Below, in pieces: positions 1-10,520 of a stretch of 64,000 nt of DNA. A program made the position numbers and the translations under genes. The notes below the pieces were generated by a model. That model did not search any database and had not been told where the DNA came from. It saw only the letters and a list, made by a program, of their open reading frames with translations. Position 1 is the stretch's first letter. Each line of letters starts with the position of its first letter. Origin of the DNA: Bicyclus anynana (taxonomy: Eukaryota > Arthropoda > Insecta > Lepidoptera > Nymphalidae); contig NC_069084.1 of NCBI RefSeq assembly GCF_947172395.1, forward strand, positions 19,221,418 to 19,285,417, given 5' to 3'.

Positions 1-1696
1 GTGCGTAATGAGATACATTACAATATTGAAATTGCTGAAATATGAGAAAATTAAAAAAATAACTTAGATATCTGTTTATTGTACGGAATTACTAAACGAA
101 TTTTCATACGGTTTTCAAATGTTTCATGTTTTATTACAATAGCACAAACAAATCTTTGAAGCTTTTTCTCAGTAGGTACGAGTAGGGTCTGCCGAACCGG
201 TACTAGTCACTAAATGAATAGACTGGACGTTTTAACTTAAATGATATGTTTGTTTGTTACCTATATCTGGCCAAATTAATGAACCGATCTTAATGAAAAT
301 TGCCAGAAATAGATTGTGAGTGAACAGTTAATTTATGCTTTCTCATTCTTTCACTTTCTCTCTATATCTCTGGGGTTTCCAATCACGATTGTAATATCTA
401 TCTATCTATTTAATAGATCTAATAGATCGACTTGGCAAGCGCTCTAAGCAATGTTATTAAATGTAATATGTATTAATTGTAACAAACGAGTATATGCGAT
501 GGCCAAGTCAATCTATTTATTTAAAGTATAAAAGATTTTTAATATTGATATGGTCACTATAGGATGTTGTTGGGTTAGCTAATTACGTAATAACTTGAAA
601 CATAAGATCCCTTAATTACGGACAGAATAAAGTAATCGACTTGGTATTACATGGATCTCACAACTTTTTGCGGCAGAATAACTGATTGTGAGAATTGCTA
701 CATTTAACAAGTGTTGTTTTTATGGCATATGACTTTACATCACGAAATCCTGGAATCGTACGTAGTAGGTTCTGAATTGGGCTATGAAGTGTTGAGCAAT
801 TTTTCATTTCTTATTCCAATAAATCATTAATTATTATAATATAGTTGTATATTTCATTATTACAGTCCTACGCTTCGGAAGTACGATAATCGGTACAAGA
901 GTTAATAACCATTATCAACTAACACCGCCAACAATAGGAGCGTGGTGGACTTAAGGAACCCATATGCCTTCTTCTATTAAGGAGTGATGACTGTTCCTGT
1001 GGTAGACCGCTACGATCACTATGCTGCTAATGATGATGACAAACAAATGTCACCTTAAATACAACCCGTATTATACGGTTACTTCAATGTGACAGCTCTA
1101 AGATCCCGACCTTTAAAGGAGAGATTAACAACTTAATCCAGTGGTTTGCCACAACAAGACTACTTGCTCATGTATGTATTGTGTGTACGTGTAACACACA
1201 AATGTATGCATTGTACAGTGTCGCACGTATTAAGCTACATCATGTTGGGTGTGACGTCCGTCTGTAAGCCGCAGCAGACGTTGATGGACGACGTGCCAAT
1301 ACCGACCGGTGGAGCTGTAAAATACTGAGCTTCTCATTATTATAAGAAAAGTACAAGTAAAATTCTCAGTCCCCAGTGGGCTGTTACACACGCACCTCGG
1401 AGAGAACCTTGAGCCGTCACTCCCAATCATTATCATTAACATCTGATAGTGATTATAAGAGTTTAACTATGTTATCCAAAGCCCGCCAGCCGAAAAGCGT
1501 GGCGGGTCTAAGCTCCATAACCCACCTCCTATGAGGCATAGGCTGGTAATGATAAACTACTCGATTGAAAGGGCCACAGAAGTACCATCTTATGTGGACA
1601 GCTGCCCTGCATCTGTCAACTTGGCAATTACCTAACCTCATATATATATGTGTTATTAGTAATCATATCCTCCAGATTGAAACAGACAACATACGT
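1..1696. other. Left flank: degenerate repeats, no gene seen
   Basis: AT-rich sequence. About 898-1045 resembles a decayed SINE/LINE tail ('gcgtggtggac', then an 'aatgatgatgac' end). About 1320-1530 resembles the body of a tRNA-SINE (family c below): 'aaatactgag', 'aattctcagt', 'cacctcggagag'. 1692-1696 is the left TACGT target site of the BEL element. No protein-coding exon is supported. Confidence 0.4.
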
Positions 1697-2094
1697 TGTT
1701 CCGTACTGGAACACAATAAAAATAAAGTATCATCTATAACCAACCTTGAGGAAGTTTCAAATGTCATTATTTTTTATAATTCTTATATGACTAATTGCTG
1801 TGGGCACGACCTATAGTAAAGGAATCGTTCCATTTGAAAATATATTCAGTTACCCGCAACCAGTCGAGCGGCTATCAACGCATTCCCGTTAAAATAACCA
1901 TATCGCGATAAAAGGACATACTATTCCTAATCTTCGATGTGCTATCAACTTATCTATTGTGAGGTGACATATTGTGAAGAAAATCAACATATCAGCGACC
2001 TACTTCTGCCGAGAAGACGACGGACCAGGCCTGGCTCCACGGGACACTCCACTCGATTCAGGTTAGTGTCTGCAGCAAAGTCTTTTACGGAACA
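1697..2094 (+). repeat. 5' LTR of the BEL element
   Basis: Begins TGTTCCGTA right after the target duplicate TACGT and ends TACGGAACA. Matches 6001-6398 base for base as far as I can read. Being the 5' copy, it should hold the element's promoter, but I cannot place a TATA box or start site with confidence. Confidence 0.93.
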
Positions 2095-2228
2095 TAATTT
2101 GATCCAATCGAGCCGGATTTCATTTCCTCCAGGTTGTGTTACCTCAATACATTAAAAATTAAAAACTAAATTTCTCATAAACATTAAAATTTCCAAGCGT
2201 TTTTTGTCGGTTCCACTTGTCATGCAAC

Positions 2229-5200
2229 ATGGCCGACAACGCTGCGTTTGATGTTTACGAAAGAGAAATAATCATTTCAGAATTAAGAAGAACATTAGAT
2301 TTAATATCCGATGAAGATCAGTTTCGTGCGCGTTTACCAGATTTAACCATACAACATCGCAAATTTAGTAAAATTCAAACAAAAATTGAAAAATCATTCA
2401 TAAAAGCAAAGTGTTTTGACAAAGATGAACAATTAAGTATTCGTAATGAATTTAACGATTTATATTTTGAAATATTAAAACATTCAAACAAGTTAAAGAA
2501 ACAGGATGACGAGCATAGACGTTCGAGTACATACCAACGTCACTCAGTTTGTTTTCAAAACACATCACACATGAATAAATTACCCAGTCTCCCTTTGCCA
2601 ACGTTTTCAGGTGAAGTTACTGACTGGCAATCATACTATGATCTGTTTTGTTCTTTGATTCATGACAATCTTGCCTACACGGATGTGGAGAAATTTCGTT
2701 ATTTATTGCTTACCTTAAAAGACGAACCCTATAACTTGATTAAATCGATACCCATTACCGAGGATAACTATCACATCGCCATTGACACTTTAGTATCTCG
2801 TTACGATAATAAAAGAATCATTGCATCGAAACATTTAGATAAAATATTAGATTTAAAACCATGTTCAGAAAAAATATCGGGTCTTCGGGAACTACTTAAT
2901 ATTTACCAAGAAAATATAAAAGCATTAGAGACAATGCAATTTCCCGTACGTCATTGGAGTTTCATTCTACTTAATATTTTACTACGAAAAATTCCACTGA
3001 TCATACGAAAACGTTTTGAACTATCCTTGGAAAATAAGTCGGATATTCCAAGCGTTTCCATTCTCATTAGTTTTCTTGAACGAGAACTTGCTGCTTGCGA
3101 AATAACTGGCCAGTCAAAATTAATTGATATTGGAACTAATTCGTCAACTTATGAAAACCGCACAAAACATACCCTCGTTGGAGACCGAGTGCCTACCGTT
3201 CGCGGCACGCGTTTATATACTAGCAACTTTGCGAACGAAAGCCAACCTTATGTTCATACAAATAAGGCTTGTGTTTGTTGTGGTGAATCACATCACTTAA
3301 TTAAATGTGCAAAATATTTGAATCTTTCACTTAAAGATCGTCATAACTTAGTATTAAGCAAAAATATCTGTATAAACTGTTTAGGTTTTCACGACTTAAA
3401 AAATTGCAAAAGTAATTTTGTTTGTAAACATTGTTTTTCTCGTCATAGCAGCACCATATGTTTATCTCCCAGATCTATTTCTAGCGCTGTAGGTATTGCA
3501 GAAAACGATTGCCGCGGTCCTGAAGAAGATTCTGGGAATAACTCATTACGTTCGCATACTATGTACGAAGACTGTACCCGTGAGCCAACTACATGTTCCA
3601 TTGCATCGGCCGGTCGAGCGAAGACCGTGCTATTGTCTACTGCACTCGTCAATGTACGTGTTAATGAAACTGAACGGGGCATCGCACGTTGCATGGTCGA
3701 TACTGGCAGTCAAGGTACATTCATTACAGGAGCTTGCGCTCAACGTTTAGGTCTATTACAACGCAAGATCCATGTACCAGTTTCCGGGATAGGTGATGAC
3801 GCACCAGTCTATTCTAGGGGGATAGTTTCATTCAACATCACCCCGCGTAATCACAGTAGTCCGGTAATACCAATCGAAGCAATGATATTACCGAAACTTA
3901 TATCTCAGATGCCTAATATGGTTTTACCTTGTACTGATTGGGCGCATATTAAAAATATAACCTTAGCAGATCCTAATTTTCATATACCCAACCCGGTAGA
4001 CATAATATTTGGTGCAGATGTACTTTCAGAAATTTTATTAAATAACACAATAACAGGCCCACCTGGCGCGCCCATTGCTATGAATAGTAAACTTGGATAT
4101 TTACTGTTAGGTAAACTTTCATTTGATATAAATTCCGCGCGTAATAATTACCCTCTGAACATCAATTCTAAAACTATTCATGCTTGTTTTAGCTCGTTAA
4201 ATAATGATAATAATCATTTACGACGTTCTAGGGAGCTTGAATTATTTCCTGGTCAAAATTCCATACAGTCCACTCAGCCCTTTACCCGAGATAAGACGAT
4301 TCGTGAAGATTTGAATAAAGTTCCTTTTACTAATTCGACGGGGCCGAACGCCAATATCCTACCGTTTAAGCCCGATGCAACTGTTTTCGATGAATCTCAC
4401 AATTTCACTGTTAATCAATTTCATAAATTGGAATATCACTTAGAACGCAATTCTCTGTTAAAACTTTCCTATCACGCTTGTTTACAACAATATTTCGATA
4501 AAGGTCTTATGATAATGAACGACTATTATCCCGTCTCTTCTCTTGTATCACCAATTGAACTCAAGCGAATTCGTAAAACCGCATACTTGCAGATACAAAA
4601 ATGGCACAACTATTTATTGACCATAATTGAAACCCTTTCCCGCACAGTTTCTCATGGCGAGCGGCACGAGATGATTTCTAATCCTAACAGGAATAATTAT
4701 ACAATTACTAAAGCGTCAGAAATCAAATACAAGTCTAATGCATTCATCTTCACTTTTAATGGTAAAACTTCGTCCCAATTTTATACAAAAAAAGTATATA
4801 CATTTTATAAAATAGAAATAATTTATTCCTCCCTGGGGTTGTTATCACCCACGACACAATATACAAATCATTTAACACAGATACTTGGGTTCGCATGGGA
4901 AAGATGGGATGATAACGATAATTATTATTATTCGAAGTTAAATTGTCATAGTCAATTGTTAACCCTTTTTAACGTGTGTTATGTGCACATTATGTATGTG
5001 GCGTATTTAACGTATGCTTATTTTCATTTCTATAACTTCAGTTTAATATTCACCTTTACATCACTCAATAAAACACGGGTAGATGTTCTCACAATGAAAC
5101 AGATAGTTTTAGGTCTTAACTCGACATCAGCTTTACGTTTTTCAAGGTTTATCGATAAAATCATTTATTTTCATAACAATCGGGAGATTTTTGATTATGT

Positions 5201-5828
5201 TTGTGGATTATCACAGTTATATATTATCATGTTAACACACTTACGCTCTCCGCTTCACGAGTGGATCTGTAACCCTCCACAAACTAGCGAAACGTTATGT
5301 CGCGATCCAAACAGTGGTAGACGTCCCGTTTCAACTAACCTCCCGGCGGATCGTATGTCACGTAATGTGTTATACAAAATCTTCATACAACATATTCGTA
5401 AATTTCAAAAATATTACCTATCTATCAATAAATCTCTTTGGCTTTTAACATTGAATGTTACAATTTCGCACAATCAAAACTACAACGAATTAAATTCGAT
5501 AATCCTTTTCCTTTTGGGTGTTCGACTTGATAAGTTTATTCGATGGTGGTGGATCCAACAAACCGTCCCACTTTTTCGGAAACGTTGGAATCTTGTATAC
5601 CTGCACGAAATTCAACTTCACAAATGGTTTTGTAATCGCGGCGCACCCATTCATGAAGGTAGCATTGTCTTGATATCTGAGAATTATTTACCACCCTGGC
5701 GTTTAGTTCACTTAGATGCTGTTCATCCTGATTCTGGTGGCATAACACAAGTTGTAATATTTAACTGCTATACTAAACTCTTTAAACGCTCGGTAGAAAA
5801 AGTTTCATCTACCTTACCTAATCAGTAA
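2229..5828 (+). CDS. BEL Gag-protease polyprotein with relict pol
   Basis: An uninterrupted frame of 1199 codons. I chose the ATG at 2229 (context AACATGG) because the frame upstream of it has only a TTG. Order of parts: residues about 1-120 helical N terminus; about 121-270 a DUF1759-like Gag region beginning PLPTFSGEVTDWQSYYDLF; about 346-410 cysteine/histidine-rich zinc knuckles (CVCCGESHH, CINC, CKHC); about 480-650 a retropepsin-like domain of the DUF1758 type with the catalytic triad as VDTGSQGTF near residue 490. After that only islands of BEL pol remain: a YSSLGLLSPTTQ linker block (about 860), a NLPADRMSRN block from the RNase H/integrase junction (about 1037), and a DUF5641-like C terminus (about 1130-1199). 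I see no YxDD reverse-transcriptase box and no integrase D,D-E core. The frame has nevertheless stayed open. Family assignment is from recognised motifs; the deletions are inferred from missing blocks and short length. Confidence 0.88.
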   Translation: MADNAAFDVYEREIIISELRRTLDLISDEDQFRARLPDLTIQHRKFSKIQTKIEKSFIKAKCFDKDEQLSIRNEFNDLYFEILKHSNKLKKQDDEHRRSSTYQRHSVCFQNTSHMNKLPSLPLPTFSGEVTDWQSYYDLFCSLIHDNLAYTDVEKFRYLLLTLKDEPYNLIKSIPITEDNYHIAIDTLVSRYDNKRIIASKHLDKILDLKPCSEKISGLRELLNIYQENIKALETMQFPVRHWSFILLNILLRKIPLIIRKRFELSLENKSDIPSVSILISFLERELAACEITGQSKLIDIGTNSSTYENRTKHTLVGDRVPTVRGTRLYTSNFANESQPYVHTNKACVCCGESHHLIKCAKYLNLSLKDRHNLVLSKNICINCLGFHDLKNCKSNFVCKHCFSRHSSTICLSPRSISSAVGIAENDCRGPEEDSGNNSLRSHTMYEDCTREPTTCSIASAGRAKTVLLSTALVNVRVNETERGIARCMVDTGSQGTFITGACAQRLGLLQRKIHVPVSGIGDDAPVYSRGIVSFNITPRNHSSPVIPIEAMILPKLISQMPNMVLPCTDWAHIKNITLADPNFHIPNPVDIIFGADVLSEILLNNTITGPPGAPIAMNSKLGYLLLGKLSFDINSARNNYPLNINSKTIHACFSSLNNDNNHLRRSRELELFPGQNSIQSTQPFTRDKTIREDLNKVPFTNSTGPNANILPFKPDATVFDESHNFTVNQFHKLEYHLERNSLLKLSYHACLQQYFDKGLMIMNDYYPVSSLVSPIELKRIRKTAYLQIQKWHNYLLTIIETLSRTVSHGERHEMISNPNRNNYTITKASEIKYKSNAFIFTFNGKTSSQFYTKKVYTFYKIEIIYSSLGLLSPTTQYTNHLTQILGFAWERWDDNDNYYYSKLNCHSQLLTLFNVCYVHIMYVAYLTYAYFHFYNFSLIFTFTSLNKTRVDVLTMKQIVLGLNSTSALRFSRFIDKIIYFHNNREIFDYVCGLSQLYIIMLTHLRSPLHEWICNPPQTSETLCRDPNSGRRPVSTNLPADRMSRNVLYKIFIQHIRKFQKYYLSINKSLWLLTLNVTISHNQNYNELNSIILFLLGVRLDKFIRWWWIQQTVPLFRKRWNLVYLHEIQLHKWFCNRGAPIHEGSIVLISENYLPPWRLVHLDAVHPDSGGITQVVIFNCYTKLFKRSVEKVSSTLPNQ

Positions 5829-6000
5829 GAAAATGGAAACACCCTAATCATTTAAAAATAGTAATTATAGGATTTAGATTACATGCATTTTTTCGTTAAT
5901 AATCCGTTTCGTTAATAATAATGTTATATTTCCTTTCGTTTTAAGTACCTACATAATTTCATTTTGTTAAAAGATCTACGCTCTTTTAAGGCGAGCGGCA

Positions 6001-6398
6001 TGTTCCGTACTGGAACACAATAAAAATAAAGTATCATCTATAACCAACCTTGAGGAAGTTTCAAATGTCATTATTTTTTATAATTCTTATATGACTAATT
6101 GCTGTGGGCACGACCTATAGTAAAGGAATCGTTCCATTTGAAAATATATTCAGTTACCCGCAACCAGTCGAGCGGCTATCAACGCATTCCCGTTAAAATA
6201 ACCATATCGCGATAAAAGGACATACTATTCCTAATCTTCGATGTGCTATCAACTTATCTATTGTGAGGTGACATATTGTGAAGAAAATCAACATATCAGC
6301 GACCTACTTCTGCCGAGAAGACGACGGACCAGGCCTGGCTCCACGGGACACTCCACTCGATTCAGGTTAGTGTCTGCAGCAAAGTCTTTTACGGAACA
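6001..6398 (+). repeat. 3' LTR of the BEL element
   Basis: Same length and sequence as the 5' LTR and followed by TACGT (6399-6403), the second half of the target-site duplication. It is preceded by a short purine-rich stretch (aaggcgagcggca) where the polypurine tract should lie. Its end and flank fix the 3' boundary of the insertion. Confidence 0.93.
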
Positions 6399-6403
6399 TA
6401 CGT

Positions 6404-9206
6404 AATGTCCTGCAAGTCATACACTAAATCAGAAACAAGAAACTCAGTGGAACTAACGTCACAAAGAGTCCTACAATACTATTAAAGAAGTCGCATATGA
6501 GTTTACTTCCGTAACTAAAGAACTCGTACAGACAAAATGAAATGAAACTATAGACTGCGCGCGCTGTGCGACAACTTGCACTCGCTCACAGACGATTGAC
6601 GAACTTTCTGGAAGCTACGTGACTCACTCTGAATTTCTGCACCCCTAGCGAGACTGCCTATTTGCTAGCTTTGATAGTTTTCGAGCGATGAAACCATAAT
6701 ATTACGATTTCAATGTTAAAAATTCTAATCTGTAATCAAGCAAACACGACTTGTTTGATTACTGTGGGATCACTCCACTTTTATCCACATGTAATATGAA
6801 TATTCAAAAAATAAGGTCAAAGGTATATCTACTAATAACTAATGAGGAGTTTTCCGAACTGTCCGTCTTCCTGAGCAGACTCCTAATGCAGTCACAACCC
6901 ATATGGGTGGAAAGTTCTCATCATTACAAATTAATCAAACTCAAACACAAGGTACGGTGAACCGTCGTGGAGTTCTCTGAACTGTCCTTCGTCTTCATCA
7001 CCAGATCTCTAATACAGTCACAACCTATCTAGGTAGAAAGTTCCCCTCAATTTGTTTTTCACTTTCACTTAGATATTTTACTGTCTCTTTACTAATCTCT
7101 ATGCATAAAATTTACAAAACTCGATAACCAACGAACGAAATGTCCCAACTCGTGCTAAGAATGTTGTAGGTACTCGTAATGCTGGAGTACAATAGGGAAT
7201 TATTATTGTAAAACAACTAAGTTCTTTGAAATACAATCCTCTCAAAGAACTGCAAAGTCAACTCGACTAACTTTGAAGTTATCTAGAGCGGACACGAAGT
7301 TGACTGCTACTTATCTTCACATGACTGGTTTCGGGAATAAAATATTGTTTTAAGATTTTTCAATTTAAAACCAAGTCTATTAGTCAACTGTCACTACAAT
7401 AATTTTTCACTAAACTAAGCTTGCATGTTATAGGCGTCACCATCAGGTGATTTTTTTTTTGTAATAGAGGCGTCTTTACGTCAATTAACCAATTGTAACA
7501 CTTTCTTACTGTTTTTATTTAATAGGTCTTTTCATTGGCTTCTCAAGGGTAAATTTTAATAAATTACATTATAACACATCCTTCTATTGATGAAAATCAT
7601 AACAAAATCTCACCAGTAGCTTAAAATTGGCCTTAAACAAACACAACAATCGCGTAGCAGAATACCACACTATTAAAGCAAACAAGCTGTTTGGTCCGTA
7701 TGTTGGTTTCCTTTATTAACATAGAAAATTATTGACAAAGTTTATTTAAGAAAAAGAAAGGAAATGGAAGGGGGAAATTTATCTGAAAGTCTGTAGTTTT
7801 AAAGTTAGAAGGTTCAGGGATTCCCCCGCGGACGAAATCGTCGGCTAGTTTATAATATGAAGATATGATAACAAAGCTTAAAATAAAATGTCACTAACAA
7901 CGATGAAAACTATGAAAATGAGCGATGTCACATCGCTGTAATTTTACAGAATGCAGGGGCTGATCAATGAGAAAAATACTATGACTGCTCATTTTATATC
8001 GTAATCTGTACGTGATATCACAATAAACAAATAAGTACTTGTAATATTGAACAGAAGCAAGTACTATGTCCAAGAGATAAGAGTAAGTAAGTACGACAAC
8101 AATGAGAAGGAACTGAACCTACGACCTTCAGACAATAATGTCCTTATAACATCGAGGTGTAGACGTCGACCCCTTGACCGCCAGCACACAGTCGGGTGTG
8201 AGTTCGGCATCAATTCGCTTTGCAGGTTATCGCCTCGCGCCCGTGATGGATTGTCGGCTCACTGCCATATCATATTTATTGAAGCTCTATTTTTATATCC
8301 TACAGAGGGACGAAGGGAAACGTCTGGGCGGAGCCCGACGTAGTTATAATAGTGTTTAGTCAAATGGAAATACGCTTTGTATCGCAAATGAAATATCTAC
8401 CTACGCTAGCTCTTCATACTCGTACTACTTTGCTAGTTGCTTTGTTCACGTATGTCGAGCATTCTTGTCGTACATATAATAAAACATTACAAGTACATAT
8501 TTTTGTTGGGAAAAACGATACATTTTCTCAAGTATGTACCTACTCACTCATTTCTATAAAAAAACATTGCAAACAAAGAAACTTTGTAGTTTACACTTTT
8601 TATGACCGAAGTACTAAGCCACCCTACCGGCAAAGACATACCGCCAAGCGATTTAGCGATTAATTAAAGATTTTCATTCTCCAGCTTCCATCTTAGATTG
8701 CATTATCACTTACCATCAGGTAAGATTGTAGTCAAGAGCTAACTAGTAAATAATAAAATAAATAAAAAGTCGCTTCACAATCTAGAGTTGGTAGAAATTT
8801 CTAACTACAACTGCTTATATCATACGCTGCGCCAGACGACAAAAACACTATTTGAAATATATTATTATACATCACAGCCTATTGAAGTTACAGAAGCAAA
8901 TATATATCGGTTTAATAAATTAATCAAAAGTTTAGATTTTGTTAGATAATCAAGAAACAGCTAATTCAAAGACCAGCTTGCTATATATAAGCACAAATGA
9001 CAGTATGACCGCGTTAGCGAACATGTGTGAACAGTCCCCCATGTGAAGCGCGTTAGACCGAATCATTTTCAATATAAAGAGAACGTTTGCTCCACTTCTC
9101 GTATAGTTTATCCCTTTACGCAGTAATAAAATACAGCTTTATATAAAGGTAATTCAGCGACCCTTTCGGGAATATAAAATCTGAATATGATTTCCTCCTC
9201 GCTCAC
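6404..9206. other. Repeat-rich intergenic or intronic stretch
   Basis: No gene recognised. Contents: two diverged direct repeats about 125 bp apart (6845-6921 and 6970-7049, both with 'gaactgtcc...cagtcacaacc'), the 3' end of a Lep1 Helitron (about 7816-7848, ending 'gtcggctag'), a tRNA-like fragment around 8095-8150, and the 3' half of a SINE at 8618-8767. The open frames at 8047-8343 have no splice or homology support and are probably chance. Confidence 0.4.
8618..8767 (+). mobile_element. SINE fragment, family a (3' half)
   Basis: Reads 'ctaccggcaaagacataccg...cagcttccatcttagattgc...cttaccatcaggtaagattg...' and ends in an A-rich tail. The same body appears in the full-length minus-strand copy at 63360-63681. 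The tRNA-like head is missing. Confidence 0.6.
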
Positions 9207-9231
9207 TGTGCGTGAGGTGCGACATCATCGG
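9207..9231 (-). CDS. Possible 25-bp microexon downstream of exon E
   Basis: On the minus strand a pyrimidine-rich stretch (ttactttttccgtt) leads to 'gtgcgag', then CCG ATG ATG TCG CAC CTC ACG CAC A, then GTGAGC. It starts in phase 0, as exon E requires, and ends with one base over. It is very short and the acceptor spacing is unusual, so this is weak. Confidence 0.2.
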
Positions 9232-9878
9232 CTCGCACATTGTGGCCAGTTTAACGGAAAAAGTAATATATAAATTTTGTGAACATATAAAACTAACTAT
9301 TCTTTATTTTCAGGGGCAGTTTCACCGATACTTAGCGGTAGGGTTGCCAAGTGTTACCTTCTATAATGATTCAACAAACGTTGATCCTTGAAGGGTTTAT
9401 GTTTATTCTGAACATTAAAACATAGTGAAAGTACATAATGTATACTTTAATTTTATCTTTTTAATTTAGTGGAACTTTATCCATATTTTTACTTCCCTTT
9501 CCCAGAAAAGGACGCTGTGAAGTCACATATACGAGTGTATAAGATAGTCTAGGATATTACATCTGAGGCATCCACTAGCCAAATACGACTTTGTTATTAC
9601 TTTTCAACTACCTACTGCCAAAGGATAGTTTACTATCTATTTGGCATGAAAAATAGTTTAGTAGCAACTACTGCTTATGTAGCACAGTAGCTTTTTTGTA
9701 AAGTTAGTACGACTGTAAGGCCGCATACCTTTACATACTTGTACTATGTATTGCATAGTTTACATGAAATTATAATTTAACATTATTCGTGTTTATTGCA
9801 TGACCCCAACCACTGGTCCCTCGCTACGCCACAGAAACTTGCACTCGGGGCTATATTCGATGTGCAGGCACCTTGCAG
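9232..9878. other. AT-rich interval, nothing recognised
   Basis: Mainly low-complexity AT sequence with no clear repeat or coding frame. It would be intronic if the minus-strand exon chain continues leftward. Confidence 0.3.
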
Positions 9879-10077
9879 AGTGCTGCAGGCAACTACCTTG
9901 GGTGTGGCGGAGCGGTGCAGGCACCTACCTTGGGTGTGGCGGAGCGGTGCAGGCACCTACCTCGGGTGTGGCGGAGGGGTGCAGGCACCTACCTCGGGTG
10001 TGGCGGAGCGGTGCAGGCACCTACCTCGGGTGTGGCGGAGCGGTGCAGGCACCTACCTTGGGTGTGGCGGAGTGGTG
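9879..10077. repeat. 32-bp minisatellite, about six units
   Basis: A 32-bp unit (plus strand 'ggtgtggcggagcggtgcag' plus 12 bases) recurs with starts at 9901, 9933, 9965, 9997, 10029 and 10061; there are partial units at both ends. Copies differ at only a few bases (tt versus tc before the g-run; one 'gagggg'). Because 32 is not a multiple of three, all three plus-strand frames stay open here, which gives misleading overlapping open frames at 9796-10271. Read on the minus strand, each unit contains the end of an exon plus a 5' splice site, AAG or GAG followed by GTAGGTG. Confidence 0.9.
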
Positions 10078-10193
10078 CCGGGCGGCCGCGGAGTGCGCGC
10101 GGCGCGTGGCGCGGTAGTGCAGACGCCGCAGCGCGCCGCCCAGCCGCTCCGGGGAGCCGTCCCCGTGCGCCACCGTCATGCTGCCCTCCGCAC
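10057..10193 (-). CDS. Exon E of the long split gene (unidentified protein)
   Basis: Minus-strand exon of 137 bp. Acceptor: 'gagtgtgtgtcag' ending at 10194; donor: CCCAAG then GTAGGTGCC, with the exon ending at 10057. The first two bases complete the codon left open by exon D; then come 45 codons without a stop (AEGSMTVAHGDGSPERLGGA..., ending HHSATPK), finishing in phase 0. The product is rich in Arg, Ala and His. The donor lies in the first unit of a 32-bp tandem repeat, so further copies of the same donor follow at 32-bp steps into the intron. The next exon should lie below 9.8 kb; I could not place it with confidence. I do not recognise the domain. Confidence 0.62.
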
Positions 10194-10446
10194 CTGACAC
10201 ACACTCGGAGCCATTACCAGCCTGTCTTACACACTACTAATAACACTACTGGGTCAGCTCCCCCTGCATAGGAGAAAGTACTACTCCAACGCGGGTTACA
10301 ATTCATGGCACAACGAGACTTAATTTTTTATTCTAATAGTTGGACTAGACTTAAGTAAAAAACCATCAATAGGCTAGTTGACACTTTCTTTTAAAGGGTC
10401 TTAAATTGTTTATTAGCGTATAACTTTTAATCGACACCTCCCGTGA

Positions 10447-10520
10447 CCAGAAGGCTGGCCTGTATTTAGGCCAAAGAATTAGTATTGCCATACAACGTGG
10501 CAATACTGCCAGCCTTCTGG
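10447..10520. repeat. Nested inverted repeat (small hairpin)
   Basis: The 13-base arm 'ccagaaggctggc' at 10447-10459 returns inverted at 10508-10520. Inside, 'gtattgcc' and 'ggcaatac' form a second stem. It could be a very short foldback element or a structured-RNA hairpin; there is no flanking duplication I can prove. Confidence 0.7.

Larger units (their letters stand above)
1697..6398 (+). mobile_element. BEL/Pao LTR retrotransposon, complete but non-autonomous
   Basis: Two direct repeats of 398 bp (1697-2094 and 6001-6398) bound a 3.9-kb interior. Read side by side they show no difference. Each LTR starts TGTTCCGTA and ends TACGGAACA, a 9-bp terminal inversion with TG...CA ends. The 5-bp direct repeat TACGT flanks the element at 1692-1696 and 6399-6403, the target-site length usual for BEL/Pao. 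The interior carries one long reading frame with a BEL-type Gag and protease but no reverse-transcriptase or integrase core. Identical LTRs imply a very recent insertion; a deleted pol implies that another element supplied the enzymes. I see no standard TGG-starting primer-binding site right after the 5' LTR. Length 4702 bp, against roughly 6-7 kb for autonomous BEL elements. Confidence 0.93.

Noticed and set aside
1266..1327. Plus-strand 'QQTLMDDVPIPTGGAVKY' ending in TGA, after a possible acceptor
   Set aside because: The stop lies in DNA that looks like a family c SINE body ('aaatactgag'), and no upstream exon was found.
3443..3750. Open frames on both strands inside the retrotransposon
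   Set aside because: Shadows of the Gag-protease frame.
9796..10271. Three overlapping plus-strand frames of 105-133 codons
   Set aside because: They result from a 32-bp repeat that carries no stop in any frame; the same peptide recurs with a frame offset. The minus strand has the better splice-supported reading.
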